A stretch of 64,000 nt of DNA from PALSA-612 sp963846915. GTDB taxonomy: Bacteria > Actinomycetota > Thermoleophilia > Gaiellales > Gaiellaceae. The notes under the pieces are model-generated. The model saw only the letters and a list, made by a program, of their open reading frames with translations. It was not told the origin of the DNA and did no database searches. The first letter of the stretch is position 1. The number at the start of each line of letters is the position of its first letter. The stretch is taken from NCBI GenBank assembly GCA_963846915.1, contig CAWJXV010000008.1, positions 215,361 through 279,360 on the forward strand, read 5' to 3'. Shown here piece by piece: positions 8,105-16,614 of the stretch. Position numbers and translations under genes: made by a program.

Positions 8105-10914
8105 TGGCCGGATCGACCGGCAGCCCGCCCGAGGGCGCCGGTCCCGGCAGTCTCATCGGCGAGCTACGCGTCATCGAAGGCGCCGACGCCGGTCGAACGA
8201 TCGCGCTGGGCGAGGGGGCGGTGATCGGCCGCGATCGCGGAGCCGACGTCGTGCTCGCCGATGGTGATGGCCAGGTCTCACGCCACCACGCACGGATCTG
8301 GCTACAGAGCAGCGGCGCGATGCTCGAAGACCTCCGCTCCACGAACGGTACGTTCGTCAACGGCGAGCGAGTAACCGGCGCCCGCCGACTCCAGGCCGGT
8401 GATCGCATCCGGATCGGCACGAGTACGCTCGAGTTTCAGCCGGCTCACGATTCTCGGCCTGCTCAGGTTGACGAGTCGCACACCGCGAGTGACGGCGAAC
8501 TCACGATCCTGCGCGGCCCTGGGGGCGGTCGCTCGGCGTTCGTTCGCGGCGGCAGCGCCACGATCGGACGAGAGCCTGAATGCGACCTTCAGGTGTTTGA
8601 CAGCGAGGTGTCTCGCCGCCATGCGAAGGTGACTGTGCGTCGTGGCGTCGCCTTAATAGAGGACCTGCATTCGGCCAATGGCACGTACGTCAACGGCAAC
8701 CGCATCCTCGCTCCCCAGGAGCTTGGCCCTGACGATCGGATCCAGATCGGCGAGGCGATCATCGAGCTGACTTCACCGGTGTTCCAGGGCACAGCCGTGC
8801 GCACCCTGCCTCCGCAAGTAACCACTGTCCGCGAGGTCGTCACTCAGCCGGGGAAGTTGTTCGGCGCCGAGTCGGGAACGCGCAAGTGGTGGACACTGGC
8901 CGTCGTCGTCACCACCACCTTCATGTTGCTGCTCGACATGACGATCGTTGCCGTCGCGCTGCCGTCCATCTCCAAGGCGCTGAATCCGAGCTTCTCGTCG
9001 CTGCAGTGGATCGTCGACGCCTACACGCTCATGCTCGCGGCGATGCTGCTGACCGCGGGCTCGATGGCGGACATCTTCGGGCGTAAGCGCGTACTGGCCG
9101 TCGGCCTCGTGACCTTCACGGCGGCCTCGGTCCTCTGTGCCCAGGCGCCGGACGCGATCGTGCTCGACTTCGCGCGCGGCGTGCAGGGAGTCGGCGGCGC
9201 GATCATGTTCGCCTGTTCGCTGGCGCTGATCGTGCAGGAGTTCCCGGCTGGAGAGCGTGGCGTCGCGTTCGGGGTCTACGGGGCTGTCAACGGCGTGTCG
9301 ATCGCCGTCGGCCCGATCATCGGCGGCCTGCTGGTAGAAGGTTTCGGCTGGCAGGCGATCTTCTACCTCAACATCCCGATCGGCATCGCCGCCTTGATCG
9401 TGCTCCAGAAGAAGGTGGTCAATCTGCCCGGGCCGGTTTCGACAATCGACTGGGGCGGGCTGGTCACATTCACGACCGCGTTCTTCCTCGCCATCTTTGC
9501 GACCATCCGTGGGAACGACGACGGCTGGACGAGCCCTTTGATCTTGGGCTGCTACGGCGCGGCCGTCGTGTTGTTTGTCGCCTTCGTCGAGATCGAGCGA
9601 CGCTGCCGCGAGCCGATGTTCGATCTCGGCCTCCTCCGTAACCCCACGTTCATCGGCGCGTCGACGACGGCGATCACGATGTCGTTCTCGGTGCTCGCGC
9701 TCATCTTCTTCCTCACCACGTGGCTGCAGTCCATCCTCGGGTACTCGGCGGTCAACGCCGGCCTTCGGATGCTGCCGTTCACAGGCATGGTGCTGCTCGT
9801 TGCACCGCTCGCCGGGCGCATGACTTCGAAGGTCAGTCCTCGGATCACCCTCACGCTCGGCCTTGGCCTCATAGCCGTCGGAATCCTGACGATGACGAGG
9901 ATCGGCACGGATTCATCCTGGACGGTGATCCTCCCGGGCCTGTGCCTTTCGGGCGTCGGCCTGGGCCTGCTCAACCCGACACTGGCCTCCACCGCGGTGG
10001 CTGTGGTACCACCCTGGCGCGGAGGCATGGCCTCGGGCATCAACAGCACCTGTCGAGAGGGAGGCGCGACTGTGGGCATCGCTGTGCTCGGGGCAATTCT
10101 CCAGCACGAGGTCCGCACTCACGTCAACACCTCACTCGCCGACACGTTCCTTGCCCCGAACACCAGGAGCATCGCCAACACGATCTCCGTCGGCGGCACG
10201 CAGCAGTTACTGGCCAAGACACCCCAGTCACTGCGGACCGGCCTCGAGCGTACAGCGCACCTGAGTTACGCCGCCGGGCTCAGGAGTGCCTTCGTGCTCG
10301 CCGCCGCCGCCGCCGGCGCCGGCGCTATCGCCGCGGTCGTGCTCGTGCGGGCTCGCCATGTCCGGTACGAGGCCGAGGACGACGTCTCGCTCGCCGCAGC
10401 CGACGCCGGGACATCTCCGGCCGACCCGCTCCCGCGCCGAGGCCTGACAAGCGCGGAGCGGACTCTCACCATCGACCGTCCGCCGACCGCAGTGTTCGCA
10501 TTCATCGAACGAGGCGAGAACAATCCCCGTTGGCGCACTCGAGTGACCGACATCACCCGTGATTCCGGCGACGGGGGTGTCGGCACGACCTATCGTCAGG
10601 GGGAGAGAGGACCGCTCGGCAGGCGCATCGACGCCGACTTCCGCGTGACGGAATGCGAGGTGCCACACCGCTACGCATATGAGGTCACGACCGGTCCCGC
10701 GCGTCCCCGGGCTGTCTTCACGCTGGAGCCGCTCGATGGCGGCCGCACCCGGTTGAGCTTCACGCTCACGTGGACGCCCGCCGGGATAGCGCGTCTGATC
10801 GTCCCGTTCGTCGCGAAGGGAATGCGGCGCGAACTGGCTGACCTCGACCGGCTCAAGCGGGCGCTCGAGACAGTCGACGGTTACGGGCAGTACGCGATCG
10901 AGGCCCCCACGTAG
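8104..10914 (+). CDS. FHA-FHA-MFS exporter-SRPBCC four-domain fusion
   Basis: A 936-residue chimera. Two FHA domains (about 19-113 and 133-224) both keep their Arg, Ser-Arg-x-His and Asn-Gly residues. A DHA2/EmrB-type drug-proton antiporter follows (about 261-752) with LLLDMTIVAVALPSI in helix 1 and GRKRVLAVGL after helix 2. The last part (about 782-922) is an SRPBCC/polyketide-cyclase-like domain beginning LTIDRPPTAVFAFIE. With 14 helices both ends would be cytoplasmic, so the SRPBCC domain could hold or cyclise a hydrophobic product and pass it to the transporter, while the FHA pair docks phosphorylated enzymes. The start is an ATG overlapping the upstream stop. Domain calls are firm; the export substrate is inferred from context only. 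Confidence 0.85.
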   Translation: MAGSTGSPPEGAGPGSLIGELRVIEGADAGRTIALGEGAVIGRDRGADVVLADGDGQVSRHHARIWLQSSGAMLEDLRSTNGTFVNGERVTGARRLQAGDRIRIGTSTLEFQPAHDSRPAQVDESHTASDGELTILRGPGGGRSAFVRGGSATIGREPECDLQVFDSEVSRRHAKVTVRRGVALIEDLHSANGTYVNGNRILAPQELGPDDRIQIGEAIIELTSPVFQGTAVRTLPPQVTTVREVVTQPGKLFGAESGTRKWWTLAVVVTTTFMLLLDMTIVAVALPSISKALNPSFSSLQWIVDAYTLMLAAMLLTAGSMADIFGRKRVLAVGLVTFTAASVLCAQAPDAIVLDFARGVQGVGGAIMFACSLALIVQEFPAGERGVAFGVYGAVNGVSIAVGPIIGGLLVEGFGWQAIFYLNIPIGIAALIVLQKKVVNLPGPVSTIDWGGLVTFTTAFFLAIFATIRGNDDGWTSPLILGCYGAAVVLFVAFVEIERRCREPMFDLGLLRNPTFIGASTTAITMSFSVLALIFFLTTWLQSILGYSAVNAGLRMLPFTGMVLLVAPLAGRMTSKVSPRITLTLGLGLIAVGILTMTRIGTDSSWTVILPGLCLSGVGLGLLNPTLASTAVAVVPPWRGGMASGINSTCREGGATVGIAVLGAILQHEVRTHVNTSLADTFLAPNTRSIANTISVGGTQQLLAKTPQSLRTGLERTAHLSYAAGLRSAFVLAAAAAGAGAIAAVVLVRARHVRYEAEDDVSLAAADAGTSPADPLPRRGLTSAERTLTIDRPPTAVFAFIERGENNPRWRTRVTDITRDSGDGGVGTTYRQGERGPLGRRIDADFRVTECEVPHRYAYEVTTGPARPRAVFTLEPLDGGRTRLSFTLTWTPAGIARLIVPFVAKGMRRELADLDRLKRALETVDGYGQYAIEAPT

Positions 10915-11076
10915 CAGAAGCTATGCCTGGACTCGAAGCGCAGACCTCCAAGAGCTGAGCTGAGTGCAAACCCAAGCTCATGGCGCACGAGCCGATTGAG
11001 GTTTGTGTTGGTGTTCACTTCCGACTTATCTGCTTGAGTCCTGGAAACCGAGACGTTCGTCAAGCATTGCTTCAGC

Positions 11077-12606
11077 TCAGTCGGCCGGCGGGAAGTCGGG
11101 GTGGTCGAACCGGATTCCCGGCAGGCCCGCGCCGCGCAGCGCGAGCTGCGCGGTGTGCATGCCGGAGACGAACGCCCGCAGCGAGCCCGTGCCCGGCTGC
11201 GTCCAGTGCCCTGACAGGTAGAGGCCGTCGATCGGGGGCACGTGGGGGGATCGCTTCCCTCCCGTCTGGGTCGGGATGTTCTCCCAGCCGTAGGCCGCGC
11301 CGCGCTGGTTCAGAGAGTGCCGCTCGAGGGCCGGCGGCGGCGCCGCCTCGAGGAACGTGATCGAGTCGCGAAGGCCTGGGAATGCGACCTCGAACGCGTC
11401 CACGACTGCGCTCACGTAGTCGTCGAGGACGCTTTCCCACGGCCGCCCGATGTCGTAGGCGGCGAGCGAGTGGACGACGAGGACGTGCTCGCCCTCCGGT
11501 GCCAGCCCCGGATCGGCGAGGGTCGGCACGGTGCCGAACATGCCCCCCGGACGGCCCTCCTGGATGTCCTGCCAGGTCCGGTCGTGATCGACGTGCAGCG
11601 GCCTGAACACCTCGTGGACGGCGCCTGCGGCCCCCAGGTCGAGACTCGTCGCGATGAAGACGACGACCGCCGACACGGACGGCGTCATCCGCCCCACGCG
11701 CTTGACGAACGGGGCGGGCAGATGATCGGGGCCGAGCATGTCCACGAACGTCGCCCTTGCGTCCGCGTTCGAGACCACCTGGTCGGAGCGGACGCGGTCG
11801 CCGCCCTCGAGCTCGACCCCCCGCACGCGTCCGTCGTCGGCCACGATCCGGGTCACGCGCCGCCCGAGGACGAGCTCTCCCCCGGCCCGCTCCATGCCCT
11901 CGACGAGCGCGTCGGCGAGCGACTGGAAGCCTCCCTCCGGGAAGAAGCACCCTTCCAGGTAGACGCTCAGCACTGTCGAGAACGTGACGAAATCGAGCCG
12001 CGAGGGCGGCAGGCCGAGGTACGGCCAGGCCACGGACGCGACGCTCTTCAGAAGCGGATCGTCGAGATAGTCGTCGAGCCCCTCCTGCGTCGTCGACTTG
12101 ATGTACTTGAAGAGCACGGGAAAGCGCCGCGCCGCTTCGTCGAGGCCGGCCAGGCCGACCTGGGGCGGGAGCTCGTGGGCCTCCTTGTGGAGCTTCCGGC
12201 AGAGGTGGAAGAACTCCCGGAGCCGGTCTGCGCCACCCGGAAACCGCTCGCAGTGCACGTCGACGAACTCGTCGATCCCGAACGGGGTCGTGATCTCGAA
12301 GTCGGGGTAGACGGCACGATAGTTCGACTCGAGCGGGAGGAAACGGCAGCGATCGCGGACCCCGAGGTAGTCGAGGACCGCGACAGGGAGAGCATCGTCG
12401 TGCCCCTGCGGGAAGACCGAGATGGCGGGATCGAAGGTATACGGCCCGCGCTTGAACGAGTGGGCGTAGCCGCCGGGGCTGTCCGCCTGCTCGACGACGA
12501 GCACCTTCCGCCCCGCGTGCGCGAGCAGAGCCGCTGCGCTCAGACCCCCGATCCCGCTGCCGATGACGACGACGTCGTAGGCGTCCTCGCGGGGCGCATC
12601 AGGCAC
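11077..12606 (-). CDS. CrtI-like FAD-dependent desaturase/isomerase
   Basis: A 509-residue FAD protein of the phytoene desaturase/retinol saturase group. It has GSGIGG near residues 16-21, the EQADSPGGYAHSF block that binds the ribose, and the C-terminal signature GHWTQPGTGSLRAFVSG. Such enzymes desaturate, saturate or isomerise polyenes. It starts with GTG 18 bases after the SnoaL-like gene, so the two form a minus-strand unit. In a locus with ketosynthases it could act on a polyene or polyketide chain, but no phytoene synthase is nearby, so classical carotenoid synthesis is not supported here. Confidence 0.82.
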   Translation of the reverse strand: MPDAPREDAYDVVVIGSGIGGLSAAALLAHAGRKVLVVEQADSPGGYAHSFKRGPYTFDPAISVFPQGHDDALPVAVLDYLGVRDRCRFLPLESNYRAVYPDFEITTPFGIDEFVDVHCERFPGGADRLREFFHLCRKLHKEAHELPPQVGLAGLDEAARRFPVLFKYIKSTTQEGLDDYLDDPLLKSVASVAWPYLGLPPSRLDFVTFSTVLSVYLEGCFFPEGGFQSLADALVEGMERAGGELVLGRRVTRIVADDGRVRGVELEGGDRVRSDQVVSNADARATFVDMLGPDHLPAPFVKRVGRMTPSVSAVVVFIATSLDLGAAGAVHEVFRPLHVDHDRTWQDIQEGRPGGMFGTVPTLADPGLAPEGEHVLVVHSLAAYDIGRPWESVLDDYVSAVVDAFEVAFPGLRDSITFLEAAPPPALERHSLNQRGAAYGWENIPTQTGGKRSPHVPPIDGLYLSGHWTQPGTGSLRAFVSGMHTAQLALRGAGLPGIRFDHPDFPPAD

Positions 12607-12624
12607 GGAGCCGGTCCCGACGCG

Positions 12625-13092
12625 CTAGTCGGACGGCGGCCCGCCGGGAGGGCCTCCGCCGGCGAGGCCGAGTTGCTCGAACATCCCGAGCGCGTCCCAG
12701 CACGTCCACGCCTCGACGATCTTCCCGTTCTCGACGCGGGTCAGGGTCATGCCCGTGATCGTCGCGGACTTGCCGGTCGGCGGGATGCCCTGGAACACCG
12801 CCGTGTGCGTCCCCGTCGACGTGTGCCGCGAGCCGACGAGATCGCCCTCGGCGATCTGGTCGTCGACCGTCACGGTCATGTCCGGGAAGCCCGCGAGCCA
12901 GCCTCCGATCACCTTCTTCGCCGGCTCCCGTCCGGTCGCCTCGATGGCGCCGCCTGCGGAGGTGTTCTGCCACAGAGCGTGCAGGGTGAAGTCGGGTGTG
13001 TAGACCTCGTCGATGTAGTCGAGGTTGCCGTTGTTCCAGACTTCCTCGAAGAAGTTCTTGACGAGCTGCTTGTTCTCCTCGATGGACACCAT
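12625..13092 (-). CDS. SnoaL-like ester cyclase/polyketide cyclase 1
   Basis: 155 residues of the NTF2-like SnoaL fold: the opening MVSIEENKQLVKNFFEEVW, the GGWLAGFPDMTVTVDDQIAEGD core and GIPPTGKSATITG followed by ENGKIVEAW. Members catalyse intramolecular cyclisation or hydrate small molecules, and many are uncharacterised. The protein ends in a Gly/Pro tail (GGGPPGGPPSD) like that of halogenase A. The ATG at 13092 is only one base from GGGAGG; the next codon, GTG, has better spacing and may be used. Confidence 0.82.
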   Translation of the reverse strand: MVSIEENKQLVKNFFEEVWNNGNLDYIDEVYTPDFTLHALWQNTSAGGAIEATGREPAKKVIGGWLAGFPDMTVTVDDQIAEGDLVGSRHTSTGTHTAVFQGIPPTGKSATITGMTLTRVENGKIVEAWTCWDALGMFEQLGLAGGGPPGGPPSD

Positions 13093-13114
13093 GCCTCCCG
13101 GGTCGGTACCGCAA

Positions 13115-13143
13115 CGATGACAGAGACGCGCCGCTCCCGTCAA
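13115..13143 (-). promoter_or_regulatory. Candidate promoter for the SnoaL/CrtI-like unit
   Basis: On the minus strand TTGACG (13143-13138) is followed after 17 bases by TCATCG (13120-13115), a weak -10. It lies 23 bases upstream of the SnoaL-like ATG and divergent from the monooxygenase promoter. Confidence 0.4.
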
Positions 13144-13164
13144 CCGCGTTCGCGGCGCGCGCTG

Positions 13165-13194
13165 TTGTCAGTCGGAGGTGTCAGTCGTTAGTGT
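13165..13194 (+). promoter_or_regulatory. Candidate promoter with direct repeat for the FAD monooxygenase
   Basis: TTGTCA (13165-13170) and TAGTGT (13189-13194) are 18 bases apart, 26 bases upstream of the GTG start. The spacer carries two copies of TGTCAGTCG at 13166-13174 and 13179-13187, a possible regulator site. Confidence 0.45.
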
Positions 13195-13219
13195 CCCCGG
13201 GTCGCCGGGAGGAGCGGAC

Positions 13220-14353
13220 GTGAGCAACGACAGGGTGATGATCGTGGGTGCCGGCGTCGGCGGCTTGACTGCAGCCGTCGCGCTCAAGCGTGCGGGGCGA
13301 GAGGTCGCGGTCTTCGAGCGGGCGCCCCAGCTGCTCGAGCTGGGCGCCGGTTTCGCCATCCAGTCGAACGCCGTCACCGCCCTCCGCCAGATCGGCCTGG
13401 GCGAGGAGTTCGAGGCGAACGGCGCCGTCCTCGAACACTTCGCGCACCGGACCTGGAGCGGCAAGCTGCTCGCGAGCTGGCCGACGGGCAACATCGCGCG
13501 GAATCTCGGCGCGCCCATCCTGGGCGTCAGCAGGCCGAACGTGCAGCACATCCTCTCGCAGGCGCTCGACCCGGGCGACTTCCGGTTCGGGCACGAGCTG
13601 ACCGGGCTCGACCAGGACGATTCGGGCGTGACGGCCCGCTTCGCCAACGGAGCCGAGGAGCGCGGGGCGATGCTGATCGGGGCGGACGGCTCGAACTCCA
13701 CGGTTCGCGCGCGGTTCGACGAGACGCGCCGCAGGTACTCGGGCTATACGACCTGGCTCGCCCTTTCGAACCTCGCGAGCCCGGAGCCGGACACGCACAC
13801 GCAGTGGTACGGCGAGCACTCGATCTTCGGAGCCCACGCGGTCGGCGGGGGCAAGACCTACTGGTACGCGAGCAAGACGGCGCCGGAGGGCGAGCACGAA
13901 GAGGACACGAAGCGCGATCTGCTCGCGCTGTTCGGCGACTGGCACGAGGTCGTCCCGGCCTTTATCGAGGCGACCGACCAGATTCCGCGATCGGACATCT
14001 ACGACCTCGACAGGCGGGACGCCTGGGGCAGCGGAAGGGTCACGCTGGTCGGCGACGCGGCGCATCCGATGGTTCCGGCGCTCGGCCAGGGGGCGTGCCA
14101 GGCGATCGAGGACGGCGTGGTGCTGGCGAAGTGCATCTCGGCCGACGGTGATCCCATGTCGGCCCTGCGGACCTACGAGGCGAAGCGGATCGCCCGCACG
14201 GCGCCGATCGTGAAGCGCGCTCGGGCGCAGGGCAAGCTCATGCAGGGCGACAACGCCGTGATGCGTCTGGCCCGCGACCTCAGCTTCCGGCTGGCCCCGA
14301 CCGGCCAGGTGCTGAAGAGCTTCCAGAAGGTGCTCACCTTTCCCGAGGCGTAG
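13220..14353 (+). CDS. FAD-dependent aromatic monooxygenase (UbiH/PHBH family)
   Basis: A 377-residue class A flavoprotein monooxygenase: GAGVGG close to the N-terminus, the middle DG motif as IGADGSNSTVRARF, and the second FAD motif as LVGDAAHPMVPALGQGACQAIEDG. Such enzymes hydroxylate aromatic or polyketide substrates with NAD(P)H and oxygen. I chose GTG 13220 because GGGAGGAG lies right upstream; an earlier in-frame ATG at 13178 would fall inside the promoter region. It stands alone between minus-strand genes, with its own promoter and a hairpin after the stop. A tailoring role in the locus is inferred. Confidence 0.87.
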   Translation: MSNDRVMIVGAGVGGLTAAVALKRAGREVAVFERAPQLLELGAGFAIQSNAVTALRQIGLGEEFEANGAVLEHFAHRTWSGKLLASWPTGNIARNLGAPILGVSRPNVQHILSQALDPGDFRFGHELTGLDQDDSGVTARFANGAEERGAMLIGADGSNSTVRARFDETRRRYSGYTTWLALSNLASPEPDTHTQWYGEHSIFGAHAVGGGKTYWYASKTAPEGEHEEDTKRDLLALFGDWHEVVPAFIEATDQIPRSDIYDLDRRDAWGSGRVTLVGDAAHPMVPALGQGACQAIEDGVVLAKCISADGDPMSALRTYEAKRIARTAPIVKRARAQGKLMQGDNAVMRLARDLSFRLAPTGQVLKSFQKVLTFPEA

Positions 14354-14364
14354 GGCGCGGTCGG

Positions 14365-14385
14365 CCGCCTGGGCGCTCCAGGCGG
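14365..14385 (+). terminator. Hairpin after the monooxygenase gene
   Basis: CCGCCTGG pairs perfectly with CCAGGCGG across a five-base loop, 12 bases after the stop. It lies between convergent genes and could serve both strands. There is no T-run, so intrinsic termination is uncertain. Confidence 0.45.
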
Positions 14386-14519
14386 GGACGGTCGGTCGCC
14401 TGGGCGCACCGTGGACTCCCGCGACGGCGCCTACGTGGTCGCAGCACAGCAATGCGCCCGGTCGGGCAATCTTCCCGCGCAGCGACGAGGCGAAGCGTCA
14501 GGTGACGCAGGTCGACGAG

Positions 14520-14969
14520 CTAGGCGGGCGGCCCTCCGCTCGGGATCACGCCGAGCTGCTGGAGCATCCCCATGATGTCGAAGTTGTCCCAGGCGTCGAT
14601 GATCCTGCCGTCCTCGAGCCGGTTGAGCGTGAAGCCGCGGACGACGGCCTTCTTCCCGGTCGGGGGAATCGTGCCGCGGGCGCTGGCGAGCGGGCCGCTC
14701 TGCGTTCCGCCCGACTCCCAGCGGGTCAGGACCTTGTCCCCCTCGGCGACCATGTGCTCGATCTTCAGGTACAGATCCGGGATCGCGGTGCGGAACTGCA
14801 GCACCGCCTCTTTCGCCCCGTCCGGCCCCTGCTTCGTCAGCCCGGGGGCGAGCCCGTGATCGACGAAGTTGGGATGGAAGATCTCGTCGACGACCTCGAG
14901 CTTCCCCTGATCCCAGACCTCGGTCCAGAATCTGGTGAGGACGGCTTTGTTTCTTTCTTCCTCGGTCAT
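14520..14969 (-). CDS. SnoaL-like ester cyclase/polyketide cyclase 2
   Basis: 149 residues, paralogous to the SnoaL-like protein at 12625-13092. Landmarks are the opening EERNKAVLTRFWTEVW, the HPNFVDHGLAPG segment (in SnoaL the Asp-containing strand), AIPDLYLKIEHMVAEGD and IPPTGKKAVVRGF. It ends in SGGPPA, a short form of the Gly/Pro tail seen on SnoaL-like 1 and halogenase A. The ATG has AAAGG upstream and a good promoter. Two such proteins in one locus fit aromatic polyketide cyclisation, but other SnoaL roles are possible. Confidence 0.82.
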   Translation of the reverse strand: MTEEERNKAVLTRFWTEVWDQGKLEVVDEIFHPNFVDHGLAPGLTKQGPDGAKEAVLQFRTAIPDLYLKIEHMVAEGDKVLTRWESGGTQSGPLASARGTIPPTGKKAVVRGFTLNRLEDGRIIDAWDNFDIMGMLQQLGVIPSGGPPA

Positions 14970-14998
14970 GCCGGGAGCCTTTCTCTCGGGGTCAGGAA

Positions 14999-15026
14999 GC
15001 ATTACTAGCGAGGCAAAGCCTGTCAA
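14999..15026 (-). promoter_or_regulatory. Candidate promoter for SnoaL-like 2
   Basis: On the minus strand TTGACA (15026-15021) and TAATGC (15004-14999) are 16 bases apart, 30 bases upstream of the ATG. Confidence 0.55.
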
Positions 15027-15170
15027 TTGGCGGCGATCGAGTCGCGCGACTCGCCAGGGGCCTCGGGCTCGTCTCTCCACGGCCCGCCGTTCCCATCGGT
15101 CCGATAGAACTGTGCGATTACGCCCCGAGTCACGGTAACTCTCCAGGTCGTTTCGGGACCTGCGGCCGGC

Positions 15171-16592
15171 ATGCGAGTCGATGTCGACCGGGTGATCGTC
15201 ATCGGCCGAGAGGGCGCTGACCTCACCATCCGGGACACCGAGCTCTCGCGCCGGCATGCCGTGCTGCGACCGTTCGACGGAGGCGTGGAGGTCGAGGACC
15301 TCGGGTCGACGAACGGGACGTACGTCGACGGCCAACGCATCCGTGGGGCGGTACGCGTCACCGGAGCCGCCAGGTTGCGGATGGGCTCGTCCGAGCTCGA
15401 CCTGCAGCCGGAAACCGCCGCCGCGCCCATCGCCGCAGCGCCAGCCCCGCCGGCCGGGGACGTCGAGCCGATCACGCCGGCTGCCGACCGGCCGCAACCC
15501 GAAGGTGGCCGCTCGCTGCAAAAAGTCGGAGCCGTCCTCATGGTCGTCGCCGGGGTCGTCACCGTCGCCGTGCTCGCAACCGCCTTCGCGACGTCGTCCT
15601 CGAGCGGAACCAAGCTCGCGTCCGGCCCGGGGATTCGCCTGCCTCCGCCCGCGCTGGTGCCGTTCGTCACCCACGCCGGGAGCGGCGAGACCGTCGTCAT
15701 ACGAGGGAGCAGCTATTCGATCATCGCGCCGAGCAGCGGCACCGGCGGAGCGTTCACCCTGATCAAGATCGACCTGCATCACGGGAGCGAGCCCCCGCCG
15801 CACACGCACCACCGAGAGAGCGAGGCCTTCTACCTCCTGCGCGGAGCGATGACCTTCCAGGCGGGCGGCGCGACGTTCCATGCGCGACCGGGCGACCTCG
15901 TCTACCTGCCTCACAACGTCGAGCACGCGTACACGGTGACGAGCGGGGTGGCGCAGGTCCTGCTGCTCGCCGTCCCGGGCGGGCTCGATCGATTCTTCGT
16001 CGCGCTCGCCCATCAGCCCGCGCTCGCGCGCCAACTCGGGCAGCGGTTCGGCATCCAGCCCCTCCTGCCGGGCGGTGGCGGCGCTCCGCCCGCCTCGGCC
16101 GGCGGCGCGTCGTCCGGCGGTGCCCCGACGCCGGGCTCGATCCCCTTCATCACCCCTGCGGGCAAGGGCGTCACGGTCAAGATCCGCGGGAGCACGTACA
16201 CGATCCTCGCCGACTCGATCGCGACCGGCGGAGCGTTCGGGTTCCTCGACATCGTGCTTCACCACGGCAGCGAGCCGCCCGCTCACATCCACCATCACGA
16301 GTCGGAGGTCTTCTACCTGCTCTCCGGCACGATGAGCTTCAGCGCCGGCGCGACACCGTTCCAGGCGCAGGCGGGCGACCTTGTCTTCCTCCCGCGAGGC
16401 CTCCAGCACGCCTACGAGGTCACGAGCGGCACAGCCCGCGTGCTCCTGCTCGCAGTGCCGGCCGGCCTGGAGCAGTTCTTCAAGGCGCTCAGCCAGAACC
16501 CGAAGCTCGCGCAGCAGCTGGGCATGCAGTACGGGATCCAGCCCGGCGCTGCGTCGGTGACGCTTCCCCCGATCCCGGGCCAGGGCCGATGA
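15171..16592 (+). CDS. FHA - transmembrane helix - double cupin protein
   Basis: From the ATG at 15171 the protein has 473 residues: an FHA domain missing its first strand (VIGREGADLTI, LSRRHAVL, DLGSTNGTYVDG), a Pro/Ala linker, a membrane helix near 122-142, then two related cupin domains. Each cupin has an HHGSEPP-x-H-x-HH metal-binding motif (first near 200-270, second near 365-440). The first FHA strand (VTLQVVSGPAAG) is encoded in frame directly upstream, between a TAG at 15105 and the ATG, but without ATG, GTG or TTG. The real start is therefore probably a rare codon such as ATT 15117 or is hidden by a sequence error. The cupins should lie outside the cytoplasm. The gene begins a four-gene plus-strand run. 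Confidence 0.8.
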   Translation: MRVDVDRVIVIGREGADLTIRDTELSRRHAVLRPFDGGVEVEDLGSTNGTYVDGQRIRGAVRVTGAARLRMGSSELDLQPETAAAPIAAAPAPPAGDVEPITPAADRPQPEGGRSLQKVGAVLMVVAGVVTVAVLATAFATSSSSGTKLASGPGIRLPPPALVPFVTHAGSGETVVIRGSSYSIIAPSSGTGGAFTLIKIDLHHGSEPPPHTHHRESEAFYLLRGAMTFQAGGATFHARPGDLVYLPHNVEHAYTVTSGVAQVLLLAVPGGLDRFFVALAHQPALARQLGQRFGIQPLLPGGGGAPPASAGGASSGGAPTPGSIPFITPAGKGVTVKIRGSTYTILADSIATGGAFGFLDIVLHHGSEPPAHIHHHESEVFYLLSGTMSFSAGATPFQAQAGDLVFLPRGLQHAYEVTSGTARVLLLAVPAGLEQFFKALSQNPKLAQQLGMQYGIQPGAASVTLPPIPGQGR

Positions 16593-16614
16593 CGACGAGG
16601 GGGCGACTGGCCGC

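Noticed and set aside
11077..12606. Carotenoid biosynthesis cluster
   Set aside because: Only one CrtI-like gene is present; no phytoene synthase, cyclase or prenyl transferase is seen.
14360..14408. Repeated GTCGGCCGCCTGGGCGC and GTCGGTCGCCTGGGCGC as a CRISPR-like or operator repeat
   Set aside because: Only two copies, one inside a terminator-like hairpin; better explained as part of that structure.
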